Notes under the pieces: generated by a model
Seen by the model: only the letters and a program-made list of their open reading frames with translations
What the model was told of the DNA's origin: nothing
Database searches by the model: none
In this document: piece by piece, positions 11,191-19,400 of the stretch
Position numbering within the stretch: the stretch's first letter is position 1
How the letters are laid out: every line of letters starts with the position of its first letter
Origin: Janibacter melonis
GTDB lineage: Bacteria; Actinomycetota; Actinomycetes; Actinomycetales; Dermatophilaceae
Direction of reading: 5' to 3'
Assembly (NCBI RefSeq): GCF_020567375.1
Contig: NZ_JAJBZM010000003.1
Span: 511,333-575,332, forward strand
DNA: 64,000 nucleotides
Made by a program: the position numbers and the translations under genes

Positions 11191-11871
11191 GTGAGCGCCG
11201 ATCTGCCCGCACCGACCGCCCGACGACTCTCCGCGCCGAGCTGGAAGGACAGCCGTCTGCTCGTCGGCGTCGTGCTCGTCCTCGCCTCGGTCGTCGTCGG
11301 GGCCCTGGCGATCGGCGCGGCCGACGAGCGGGTCGGGGTGTGGGCCGCGGCCTCGGACATGACCCCGGGCGACCCCGTGCGCGAGAGCGACCTCGTGCGC
11401 GTCGACGTCTCGCTCGGTGACCAGGCGGGCAAGTACCTGCAGACCGGGCGTGAGTTCCCCCAGGGCGCGACCATCGACCGCGAGCTGCGCCAGGGCGAGC
11501 TCGTGCCCCGCTCCGCCCTCATCGACCGCGGCGACCTCACCGTCTTCCCGACCGTCGTCCACGTCCCCGCGACCGATCTCAGCGGCCTGGCGAAGGGGTC
11601 GCGCGTCGCGATCTACGCCGCCGCTCCCCTCAGCTCGCAGGACAAGCAGGCTGGCAGGCGACCCGAGTACACCGAGCTGCTCAGCCCGGTAACGGTGCAC
11701 CGCGTGCCGACGCAGGGCGGCACCGTCATCGGCGGCAGCAGCGCGGACTCGTCCGTCGAGCTGCTCATCCCCGAGGACGAGGTCGAGCGGGTGCTCTCCG
11801 CGGACACCGACGCCGACCCACCCCTCCGCGTCGTGGCCAACGGCGGCACCCTCGCCGAGGTCGCGGAGTGA
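11191..11871 (+). CDS. CpaB/SAF-domain protein
   Basis: 226 residues. It has one N-terminal membrane segment (RLLVGVVLVLASVVVGALAI, about 23-42), then a SAF domain (WAAASDMTPGDPVRESDLVR ... GATIDRELRQGELVPRSAL), as in CpaB/RcpC of Flp/Tad pilus systems, where SAF is thought to bind glycan on the periplasmic side. GTG 11191 follows an AGGGGAG site. The stop overlaps the start of the CpaE-like gene, forming a two-gene unit. Core tad genes appear only as fragments at 27.5 and 30.2-31 kb. Confidence 0.72.
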   Translation: MSADLPAPTARRLSAPSWKDSRLLVGVVLVLASVVVGALAIGAADERVGVWAAASDMTPGDPVRESDLVRVDVSLGDQAGKYLQTGREFPQGATIDRELRQGELVPRSALIDRGDLTVFPTVVHVPATDLSGLAKGSRVAIYAAAPLSSQDKQAGRRPEYTELLSPVTVHRVPTQGGTVIGGSSADSSVELLIPEDEVERVLSADTDADPPLRVVANGGTLAEVAE

Positions 11872-13163
11872 TCGACGTCCTCGTCGCGGTCGGCCACGGC
11901 TGGGAGAGCCAGCTGGTCACCGCGATCGACGAGGTCCCCGGGGTCCGGGTGGCACGCCGGTGCCCGGACCTGGCGGACCTGCTCGCCGCCGTCGCCGCCG
12001 GGCACGGCGACGTCGCCATCGTCTCGGCCGACCTCAGGGGCGTCGGACGCGACGCCGTCGCCCGGATGTCGGGCGACGGCGTGGCCGTCGTCGGGGCGTC
12101 GGCGGAGGGTGACGAGCCCTCGGAGCGCGTCCTGCGCCAGCTCGGCGTCGAGACCGTCGTCCACCCGGGTCTCGACCGCGACGAGCTGCGCGAGCGCCTG
12201 GGCACGGCAGCCCGCAGCACGGCCCGACGCGCCGACGAGACGCAGATCGACGCGCGAGGGCCCGGCGGGGCGGGCGACGACGACACCGTGACCGACGCCG
12301 AGCCGGTCCGCGGCCGGGTGGTCGCGGTCTGGGGCCCGACCGGTGCGCCCGGCCGCACCACCGTGGCGGTCGGGGTGGCCAGCGAGGCGGCGGCGCTCGG
12401 GGTGCCGACCGTGCTGCTCGACCTCGACACGTACGGTGCCTCGGTCGCCCAGGCGCTGTCGATGCTCGACGAGTCGCCGGGCATCGCGGCGGCGGCCCGG
12501 GCGTCCGAGCTGGGCACCCTCGACCTCGTCTCGCTCGCGCGCCTCGCCCCCGAGGTCGCCCCGGGGCTTCGGGTCGTCTCCGGCGTCGTCAGCCCGCAGC
12601 GATGGCCCGAGCTGCGTGCCTCGGCGGTCGAGCAGGTCCTCGAGCTGGCGCGGGGGCTCGCCCCGCTCGTCGTCCTCGACCTCGGCTTCTGCGTCGAGGA
12701 GGACGAGGAGCTCTCCTACGACACGGCTGCGCCGCGTCGCAACGCGACGACCCTCACCGCGCTCGCGGTCGCCGACGACCTCCTCGTCGTCGGTGCGGGT
12801 GACCCCGTCGGCCTGCAACGGCTCGTCCGGGCGGTGCAGTCGTTGGCGTCGGTGCCGAGCCCGCAGCCACGCACCGTCGTCAACAGGGTCCGCGCCGCCG
12901 CGGTCGGGCCCGACCCGCAGCGACGGATCTCCGAGTCGCTCGAGCGCTTCGCCGGCCTGACCGGGCTCGTCTTCGTCCCGGACGACCCCGCGGCGACGGA
13001 CGCGGCGATGCTCGCGGGTGCGACCCTCGCCGAGAGGGCCCCGAGCAGCCCGGCCCGTCTCGCCCTGCGGGCGCTGGCCGCCGACCTCCTCGACGTCGAG
13101 GTGCCGCGGGCCGAGCGCCACGAGCGGCGTGGGCTGCGGCGGGCCCGCACGAGGAGCAGGTGA
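11868..13163 (+). CDS. CpaE-like MinD/ParA-type ATPase
   Basis: 431 residues. The first ~130 residues look like a degenerate receiver (IDVLVAVGHGWESQLVTAID ... AIVSADLRG). The second part is a MinD-like P-loop domain with a deviant Walker A (GPTGAPGRTTVAVG) and a LLDLDTYGASVAQALS segment. This is the architecture of CpaE/TadZ, which positions Tad pili at the pole. GTG 11868 overlaps the SAF gene stop (GTGA). Related actinobacterial septum-site proteins (Ssd) are an alternative reading. Confidence 0.72.
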   Translation: MIDVLVAVGHGWESQLVTAIDEVPGVRVARRCPDLADLLAAVAAGHGDVAIVSADLRGVGRDAVARMSGDGVAVVGASAEGDEPSERVLRQLGVETVVHPGLDRDELRERLGTAARSTARRADETQIDARGPGGAGDDDTVTDAEPVRGRVVAVWGPTGAPGRTTVAVGVASEAAALGVPTVLLDLDTYGASVAQALSMLDESPGIAAAARASELGTLDLVSLARLAPEVAPGLRVVSGVVSPQRWPELRASAVEQVLELARGLAPLVVLDLGFCVEEDEELSYDTAAPRRNATTLTALAVADDLLVVGAGDPVGLQRLVRAVQSLASVPSPQPRTVVNRVRAAAVGPDPQRRISESLERFAGLTGLVFVPDDPAATDAAMLAGATLAERAPSSPARLALRALAADLLDVEVPRAERHERRGLRRARTRSR

Positions 13164-13192
13164 GCAGGCAGGCCCCGTGCGACGATGGCCCG

Positions 13193-14617
13193 GTGAGCCA
13201 ACGACTGTCCGCCCTCGACTCGTCGTTCCTCTACCTCGAGGACGCCACGCTGCCGATGCACGTCGGGTCGGTCATGATCTTCGAGCCCCCACGTGACGGC
13301 TTCGACTACGACAGCCTCGTCGAGCTCATCGCCGAGCGCATCGCGAGCTCGCCGCGCTACCGCCAGCGCGTCCAGAGCGTGCCCGCGCGGCTCGCGAACC
13401 CCGTGTGGGTCGACGACGAGGACTTCGACCTCACCTACCACGTGCGCCGCTCCGCGCTCCCGCGTCCGGGTGACGACGAGCAGCTCGAGGAGTTCGTCGC
13501 GCGGATCACCTCGCGCCCGCTCGACCGCAGCCGTCCGCTGTGGGAGCTCTACTTCGTCGAGGGGCTGACCGACGGCCGTTTCGCGATCGTCAGCAAGGCG
13601 CACCAGTCGCTCGTCGACGGCATCAACGCCGTCGACGTCGGGCATCTCCTCCTCGACCCCGACGGGGTCCACCCGGACGAGGAGACCCGCCGGCCCACGG
13701 GGTCTCCCAGCCCCCTTCGCCTCGTCGCCGACGCTGTCATGGACTCGGTGCGCCGACCCAGCCAGGTCGCCGACAACGTCCGCGGGGGTCTGCGCGACGT
13801 CTCCGAGACCGGGCGGCGCGCCCTCGGCCTGGCCGGCGGGCTCGTCTCGACCCTCGCCCAGGTCGGCACGCGCCCGGCCCCGCAGTCGCCGCTCGACGTC
13901 ACCGTGTCGGGCACCCGTCGGTGGGTCATGGTGCGCACGGACCTCGCGGACTACCGCCGCATCCGGACCAGCCTGACCCGTGGGCGCTACGTCGAGGACG
14001 TGACGATCAACGACGTCGTCCTCGCGACGATCACCGGTGCGCTGCGCACGTGGATGCAGAACCGCGGCGAGCACCTCAGCTCGACCGCCGTCATCCGCGT
14101 GATGGTCCCGGTGAGCGTCTACGACGAGTCCGGCGACCACCGCTCCGGCTCGCGCCTCACCGCGTGCTTCGTCGACCTGCCCGTCGGCGAGGCCAGCCCG
14201 TCGATGCGCCTGCACCAGATCGCCTTCTCGATGCGCCAGCAGATGGAGACCACGCAGGCGGTCGACGCCGCCTCGCTGTCCTCGCTCGGCGGCTTCGCGC
14301 CGCCCACCCTGCACTCGCTCGGCGCGCGGACCGGAGCGGCGATGACCCGGCGCCTCTTCAACCTCGTCGTGACCAACGTGCCCGGCCCCCAGCAGCCCCT
14401 GTACGCCGGGGGAGCGCGGCTGCTCGCGACCTACCCCGTCATGCCGCTCTCGCGCGGGCAGGCGCTCGCCGTGGGGCTGACCTCCTACGACGGGTCGGTC
14501 TACTTCGGGCTCAACGCCGACCGTCTCGCGATGCCCGACCTCGACGTGCTCGCCCAGGCGGTCGACGAGGCCCTCGCCGAGCTGCGGGAGAGCCCGCGGG
14601 GCGGGGGTCGGTCGTGA
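13193..14617 (+). CDS. WS/DGAT-family acyltransferase with altered active-site motif
   Basis: 474 residues, typical of bacterial wax ester synthase/acyl-CoA:diacylglycerol acyltransferases, which make wax esters or triacylglycerol. The N-terminus LSALDSSFLYLEDATLPMHV is diagnostic, as are PLWELYFVEGL, TINDVVLATITGAL and LVVTNVPGP. The catalytic HHxxxDG reads H137-Q-S-L-V-D-G here, so the second (base) histidine is Gln. M. tuberculosis tgs3 (Rv3234c) is in the same syntenic block. GTG 13193 start; the stop overlaps the next gene. Activity in lipid synthesis is uncertain because of the substitution. Confidence 0.85.
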   Translation: MSQRLSALDSSFLYLEDATLPMHVGSVMIFEPPRDGFDYDSLVELIAERIASSPRYRQRVQSVPARLANPVWVDDEDFDLTYHVRRSALPRPGDDEQLEEFVARITSRPLDRSRPLWELYFVEGLTDGRFAIVSKAHQSLVDGINAVDVGHLLLDPDGVHPDEETRRPTGSPSPLRLVADAVMDSVRRPSQVADNVRGGLRDVSETGRRALGLAGGLVSTLAQVGTRPAPQSPLDVTVSGTRRWVMVRTDLADYRRIRTSLTRGRYVEDVTINDVVLATITGALRTWMQNRGEHLSSTAVIRVMVPVSVYDESGDHRSGSRLTACFVDLPVGEASPSMRLHQIAFSMRQQMETTQAVDAASLSSLGGFAPPTLHSLGARTGAAMTRRLFNLVVTNVPGPQQPLYAGGARLLATYPVMPLSRGQALAVGLTSYDGSVYFGLNADRLAMPDLDVLAQAVDEALAELRESPRGGGRS

Positions 14618-15030
14618 GCGTGCGCGTCTACCTGCCGCTGGTCATGTCCGACCTCGCCGCCGTGCAGACCTCCGGCGAGGTCCCGATCTCCTCCCGCCGC
14701 ACCGTGCACGCCGTGACGGCGGGGGACCGCGCGGACCACCCGGGCGAGGACGAGGAGGACCTCGAGTTCGAGGCGACCTGCCAGGCGCTCGACAGCGCCG
14801 CTGACCGCCGCCGGACGAAGGGTGAGCGCCGCGTCGTCGTCGCCGCCGACGTCGCGTCGGTGGTCGAGCAGGACGCGTGGACCGCCGTCGTCGAGGCCCC
14901 CGTCGCCCTGTCCGACGTCGTGTCCTTCCACGTCGAGGAGAGCACCGGCACCGCGCTCGGCGAGGGCTACGACGACCTCCTCTGGTACGACGTCACCGAG
15001 CTCGACCAGCTCGTGGCCGAGGCGGGCTGA
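14614..15030 (+). CDS. Conserved hypothetical protein (DUF6912-like)
   Basis: 138 residues. It begins MSVRVYLPLVMSDLAAVQTSGEVP-like and ends LLWYDVTELDQLVAEAG, a layout common in small actinobacterial proteins of unknown function. It has an acidic middle section and a repeated VVVAADVASVVEQ strand/helix. No catalytic residues recognised; probably cytosolic. GTG 14614 overlaps the acyltransferase stop, so it is probably co-transcribed with it. Confidence 0.6.
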   Translation: MSVRVYLPLVMSDLAAVQTSGEVPISSRRTVHAVTAGDRADHPGEDEEDLEFEATCQALDSAADRRRTKGERRVVVAADVASVVEQDAWTAVVEAPVALSDVVSFHVEESTGTALGEGYDDLLWYDVTELDQLVAEAG

Positions 15031-15091
15031 CCGGCGGCCCTGTGGGCGACCCGGCGGCCGCCGGCGACGTGACGGATACGCTGACGGCACC

Positions 15092-15394
15092 ATGCCAGGA
15101 CACCCCGAGCCGCAGCGTCTGACCGAGCTCGCCACCGCGGTCGGCGGTCTCGGACGGCTCGCGCGGGCCGCCGGCGACGAGCTCCTCGACAGCCTCGTCA
15201 TGGTGGGCGACCACGGCACCCAGCGGGTCGTCGACGACGCGGTCGACGCCCTCGTGAGCGCGCTGCGCGGGGTCGACGCCGAGTGCGCCGAGCTGGCCTA
15301 CGTCCTCGGCAGCACCGGCACCCGGGGCGAGGCGCGCCGCGCTCCCTCCAGCGCGCCGCGACCCGCCGAGGACCACGCCCGCGAGGCCCGATGA
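15092..15394 (+). CDS. Small helical hypothetical protein, partner of the WXG-like gene
   Basis: 100 residues, mostly helical (TELATAVGGLGRLARAAGDE, DDAVDALVSALRGVDAECAE), with a Pro/Ala-rich C-terminal tail. No recognised domain. Its stop overlaps the ATG of the next gene (ATGA), a coupling often seen for heterodimeric WXG100/ESX-type pairs. Function unknown. The ATG at 15092 is the first start after the gap. Confidence 0.5.
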   Translation: MPGHPEPQRLTELATAVGGLGRLARAAGDELLDSLVMVGDHGTQRVVDDAVDALVSALRGVDAECAELAYVLGSTGTRGEARRAPSSAPRPAEDHAREAR

Positions 15395-15888
15395 GCGCCG
15401 CGCTGCTGGGTGACGCCGCGTCGGTCTCGGCCCTCGTCGCGTCGCTGCGACGGCGGGCCGGCGACCTCGAGGTCCGCGCCGACGAGACCGACGCAGCCCA
15501 CGCGGCTGCTGCTGCGGGGTGGATCGGTCGCGTGGCCGTCGGGCACCGTCGCCGGGTCGACGCCGTGACGGCGACAAGCCGCGGTGCGGCCGCGCGGATG
15601 CGAGAGCTCGCCGACGCGCTCGACGACTTCGCCGCAGCGCTCGGCGAGGCGCAGCACGACCTGCGCCGCGCGAGCGACGAGGCCCGCTCGCACGGGCTCG
15701 TCGTGCAGGACGGGCAGGTGCTGCCCGGGTGGGGCATCTCCGGCGAGGCCGACGGCAGCGCGGACGCCGAGCGTGCCGAGACGGCCGAGCGGCTGGGCCG
15801 ACGGCTGCAGCGCAGCGCGGTGCTGCTCGAGCGCCGCCGAGCGGCCCTGGCCCACCGCGCCGAGGAGGTCTTGAGATGGCTACCGTGA
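15391..15888 (+). CDS. WXG100-like helical protein
   Basis: 165 residues. Two long helices are separated by a WIG turn at 44-46 (AAAGWIGRVAVGHRR), the expected position for the WXG motif of ESX/type VII substrates. Residues 105-125 form a linker containing GWGI, followed by a third helix (ERLGRRLQRSAVLLERRRAALA). Coupled to the upstream 100-residue gene. No EccC/EccD components are visible nearby, so secretion is unproven. It could also be a generic coiled-coil protein. Confidence 0.5.
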   Translation: MSAALLGDAASVSALVASLRRRAGDLEVRADETDAAHAAAAAGWIGRVAVGHRRRVDAVTATSRGAAARMRELADALDDFAAALGEAQHDLRRASDEARSHGLVVQDGQVLPGWGISGEADGSADAERAETAERLGRRLQRSAVLLERRRAALAHRAEEVLRWLP

Positions 15889-15892
15889 GGCC

Positions 15893-16384
15893 ATGCGCTT
15901 CCACCGTGCCTACAGCTTCGACGCCCCCTGCGAGCAGGTCTACGACCTGCTGATGGACGAGGGCTTCCAGCGCGAGCGGGTCGCCCGGACCGGGACCGAC
16001 CCCCGCGCCGAGGTCACCCGCGGCTCCGACGCCGACGTCGTGAGCATCGTGCTCAACCTGCCCACCGACGGTGCGCCCGGCCCGGCGAAGAAGTTCCTCG
16101 GCGACTCCCTCACCGTCACCGACGACCGTCGCTGGGAGAGCGACGCCGCGTCCGACGGCGCCCGGCGCGGCACGGTCGTCGTGCGGGTCAAGGGCGCCCC
16201 CGTGACGATGGACGGCACCCTCTCCCTCACGCCCGAGGGGCAGGGCTGCAGCCTCGTCGTCGATGGCGACCTCACGTGCTCCATCCCGCTCGTCGGGCGC
16301 TCGCTCGAGGGTCAGATCGCCGAGGTCATCGGGGGCTTCGTCGACAGCGAGGCACGCGCGGTCAGGCGGCGTCTCGGCGCGTGA
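15893..16384 (+). CDS. DUF2505 family protein (SRPBCC/START-like fold)
   Basis: 163 residues with FHRAYSFDAPCEQVYDLLMD at the N-terminus, a central beta region (GDSLTVTDDRRWES) and a final amphipathic helix (GFVDSEARAVRRRLGA). This matches DUF2505, a START-like fold thought to bind hydrophobic ligands. Function unknown. Starts 4 bp after the WXG-like gene. Confidence 0.75.
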   Translation: MRFHRAYSFDAPCEQVYDLLMDEGFQRERVARTGTDPRAEVTRGSDADVVSIVLNLPTDGAPGPAKKFLGDSLTVTDDRRWESDAASDGARRGTVVVRVKGAPVTMDGTLSLTPEGQGCSLVVDGDLTCSIPLVGRSLEGQIAEVIGGFVDSEARAVRRRLGA

Positions 16385-16457
16385 CGGCACGGCGCTAGGC
16401 TGGGTGCGCGAGCCGACGAGGACGTCGGCCACCCGCCGTCGAGACCGCAGATCAAGG

Positions 16458-19400
16458 ATGCCCGAGCACATGGTTCCGCTCTCCGCCGACTCGTCCTCCA
16501 CCGTCGCCGAGGGGGCCGCCGCGGCGGCCGCCGCGGCGGGTGAGGACCCCACCTTCGTCCGCCGCTACCTGCGGCACGTGGACCCGGCCGAGGTCTCCGG
16601 CCGACCACCCGAGGACCTGCTCGCGCTCGCGAGCCGACACCGCTCCGCCGCCGAGCGGCGCTCGGCCGGGCAGTCCCACCTCCACGTGCGCAACGGCTCG
16701 GTCGACGTCGTCACCGACGACCGTCCCTTCCTCGTCGACTCCGTCGTCGGGGCGCTCGAGCGCCTCGGCCACCGGGTCACCCTCGTCATCCACCCGCAGT
16801 TCGCCGTCCGCCGCGACGACGACGGCCGCATCGTCGACCTGCGCGACGCCCCGACGGGCGGCCAGGGCGTCGCTGCCGGCGAGCTCGCCGAGTCGTGGAT
16901 GCACGTCGAGACCTCCGCGTCCGCCGCCGACGACGAGGTGCTGACGACGACGGTGCGCGACGTCCTCGACGACGTGCGCTGCGCCGTCCAGGACTGGGAG
17001 GCGATGCAGCAGCGCGCGCTCGAGCGCGCCGACGAGATCTCCGCGTCCGGGGACGACGACGAGCTCGACGAGGCCGCCGAGCTGCTGCGCTGGCTGACCC
17101 GCGACCACCTCACCTTCCTCGGCATCCGCGACTACACCGTGACCGACGCCGGCATGGAGCCCGTCGCCGGCTCCGGTCTCGGTCTGCTCGCCGACGACGC
17201 GTACACCCTCAGCGAGGCCGAGCAGCGCCTGGCGCAGGGCCGCGTCGGCGTGCGCATCGGCAAGGGCAGTGCGCGCTCGACCGTGCACCGCACCGCGTAT
17301 CCCGACCACGTCGCCGTACGCTGGCAGGGCAGCGACGGCTCGCTGCGCGAGACCCGCGTCGTCGGGCTCTTCACCTCGAGCGCCTACACCGAGCCGGTCA
17401 TCACGATCCCCGTCGTCTCGGCGAAGGTCTCCTCGATCCTGCACACCGCCGGGTGGAGCGAGGACTCGCACTCGGGCAACCGGGTGCTGCGCCTGCTCGA
17501 GACCTTCCCCCGCGACGAGCTCTTCCAGGACGACGTCGAGCACCTCGACCAGGTCGTGCACTCGATCCTGCGCATCGAGACCCTGCGCCAGACCTCGCTC
17601 TACCTGCGCGGCGACGAGCAGCGCCAGTACGTCACCGCGCTCGTCTACCTCTCGCGCGACCGCTACACGACGACCGTGCGCCACCGCATCGAGGAGGTCC
17701 TGCTCACCGCGATCGGGGCCGACGAGGCGACCTTCACCGCCCACGTGAGCGAGGACTCCCTCGCGCGGCTGTACTACGTCCTGCGCCGCACCGACGGCGA
17801 GCCGGTCTACACCCCGTCCTCGGACGAGGCCGGGTCGCTCGGCGACCGGGTCGCGGCCGCCTCGCGCACGTGGACCGAGCACCTCGCCGCCGCCGCCGAG
17901 GAGCGACTGGGCGATCGCGCCGAGGCGGTGCTCGCCCCCTTCGTCCACGGCTTCCCCGTCGACTACCAGGACGACTTCGACGCCGCGCAGACCGTCGCCG
18001 ACCTCAAGAACCTCGTCTCCATCGACGAGGACCACCGCTTCGAGTGCGTCCTGTACGACCCCCGTCGCGGCCACGGTCGCGACGACGGCGCGACGGTCCG
18101 CCGCTTCAAGCTCTTCAGCATCGACCGGGTCTCCCTGGCCCGCGTCATGCCGCTCTTCCACGACCTCGGGCTCGAGGTCGTCGACGAGGAGCCCTACGTC
18201 GTCACCCGCTCCGACGGCGAGCGCATCGGCGTCTACGACTTCGGCCTGCGGGTCGACGACGCGGGGCTGTGGGAGCAGCACACCCACGAGGAGCTCCGCG
18301 AGCTCGTCGAGAGCGCGGTCACCGCGGTCTGGTCCGGTCGCGCCGAGTCCGACGCGCTCAACTCGCTCGTCGTCTCCGCCGGTCTCACCTGGCGCCAGGT
18401 CGCCCTGCTGCGGACCGTCGCGCGCTACCTGCGCCAGACCCGCACGACGTGGAGCCTGCGCTCGCTCGCCGAGGCGCTCACCGAGCACACCCAGATCGCC
18501 CGCGAGCTCGTCGCGCTCTTCGACGCCCGCTTCGACCCCGACGTCGAGGGTGACGCGCAGGCGCGCGAGGCGGCCCAGGCCGAGATCCGCGGCCGGATCG
18601 ACGAGCTGCTCGACGACGTCGCCTCGCTGGCGCACGACCGGGTCATCCGTTCCTTCGTCGGCGTGATCGCCGCGACGCTGCGCACGAGCTACTACCAGCG
18701 CGACGAGCAGGGCCAGCCGCTGCCGCGGATCAGCCTCAAGCTCGAGCCGCGCAAGGTGCCCGACATGCCCAAGCCGTGGCCCGCCTACGAGATCTGGGTG
18801 TGCTCGCCGATGGTCGAGGGCGTCCACCTGCGCTTCGGCGCGGTCGCCCGCGGCGGTCTGCGCTGGAGCGACCGGCGCGACGACTTCCGCACCGAGGTCC
18901 TCGGCCTCGTCAAGGCGCAGATGGTCAAGAACGCCGTCATCGTGCCGACCGGCAGCAAGGGCGGCTTCTACGGCAAGCAGCTGCCCGACGCCTCCGCCGA
19001 CCGCGAGGCGTGGATGGAGGCTGGCCGGGCCGCGTACCGGCAGTTCATCTCCGGTCTGCTCGACATCACCGACAACCGCGTCGGCTCCGAGGTCGTCCCG
19101 CCCGAGCGCGTCGTCCGTGTCGACGGCGACGACCCCTACCTGGTCGTCGCGGCCGACAAGGGCACGGCGACCTTCTCCGACCTGGCGAACTCCGTCGCGC
19201 AGGAGTACGGCTTCTGGCTCGACGACGCCTTCGCCTCCGGCGGCTCGATCGGCTACGACCACAAGGGCATGGGCATCACGGCCCGTGGCGCGTGGGAGTC
19301 GGTCAAGCGGCACTTCCGCGAGATGGGCGTCGACACCCAGAGCGAGGACTTCACCGTCGTCGGCATCGGCGACATGTCAGGCGACGTCTTCGGCAACGGG

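Noticed and set aside
16452-19313. Long antisense open frame opposite the NAD-glutamate dehydrogenase gene
   Set aside because: Composition (Val/Leu/Asp/Arg-rich, no motifs) is that of a shadow frame of a strongly coded gene.
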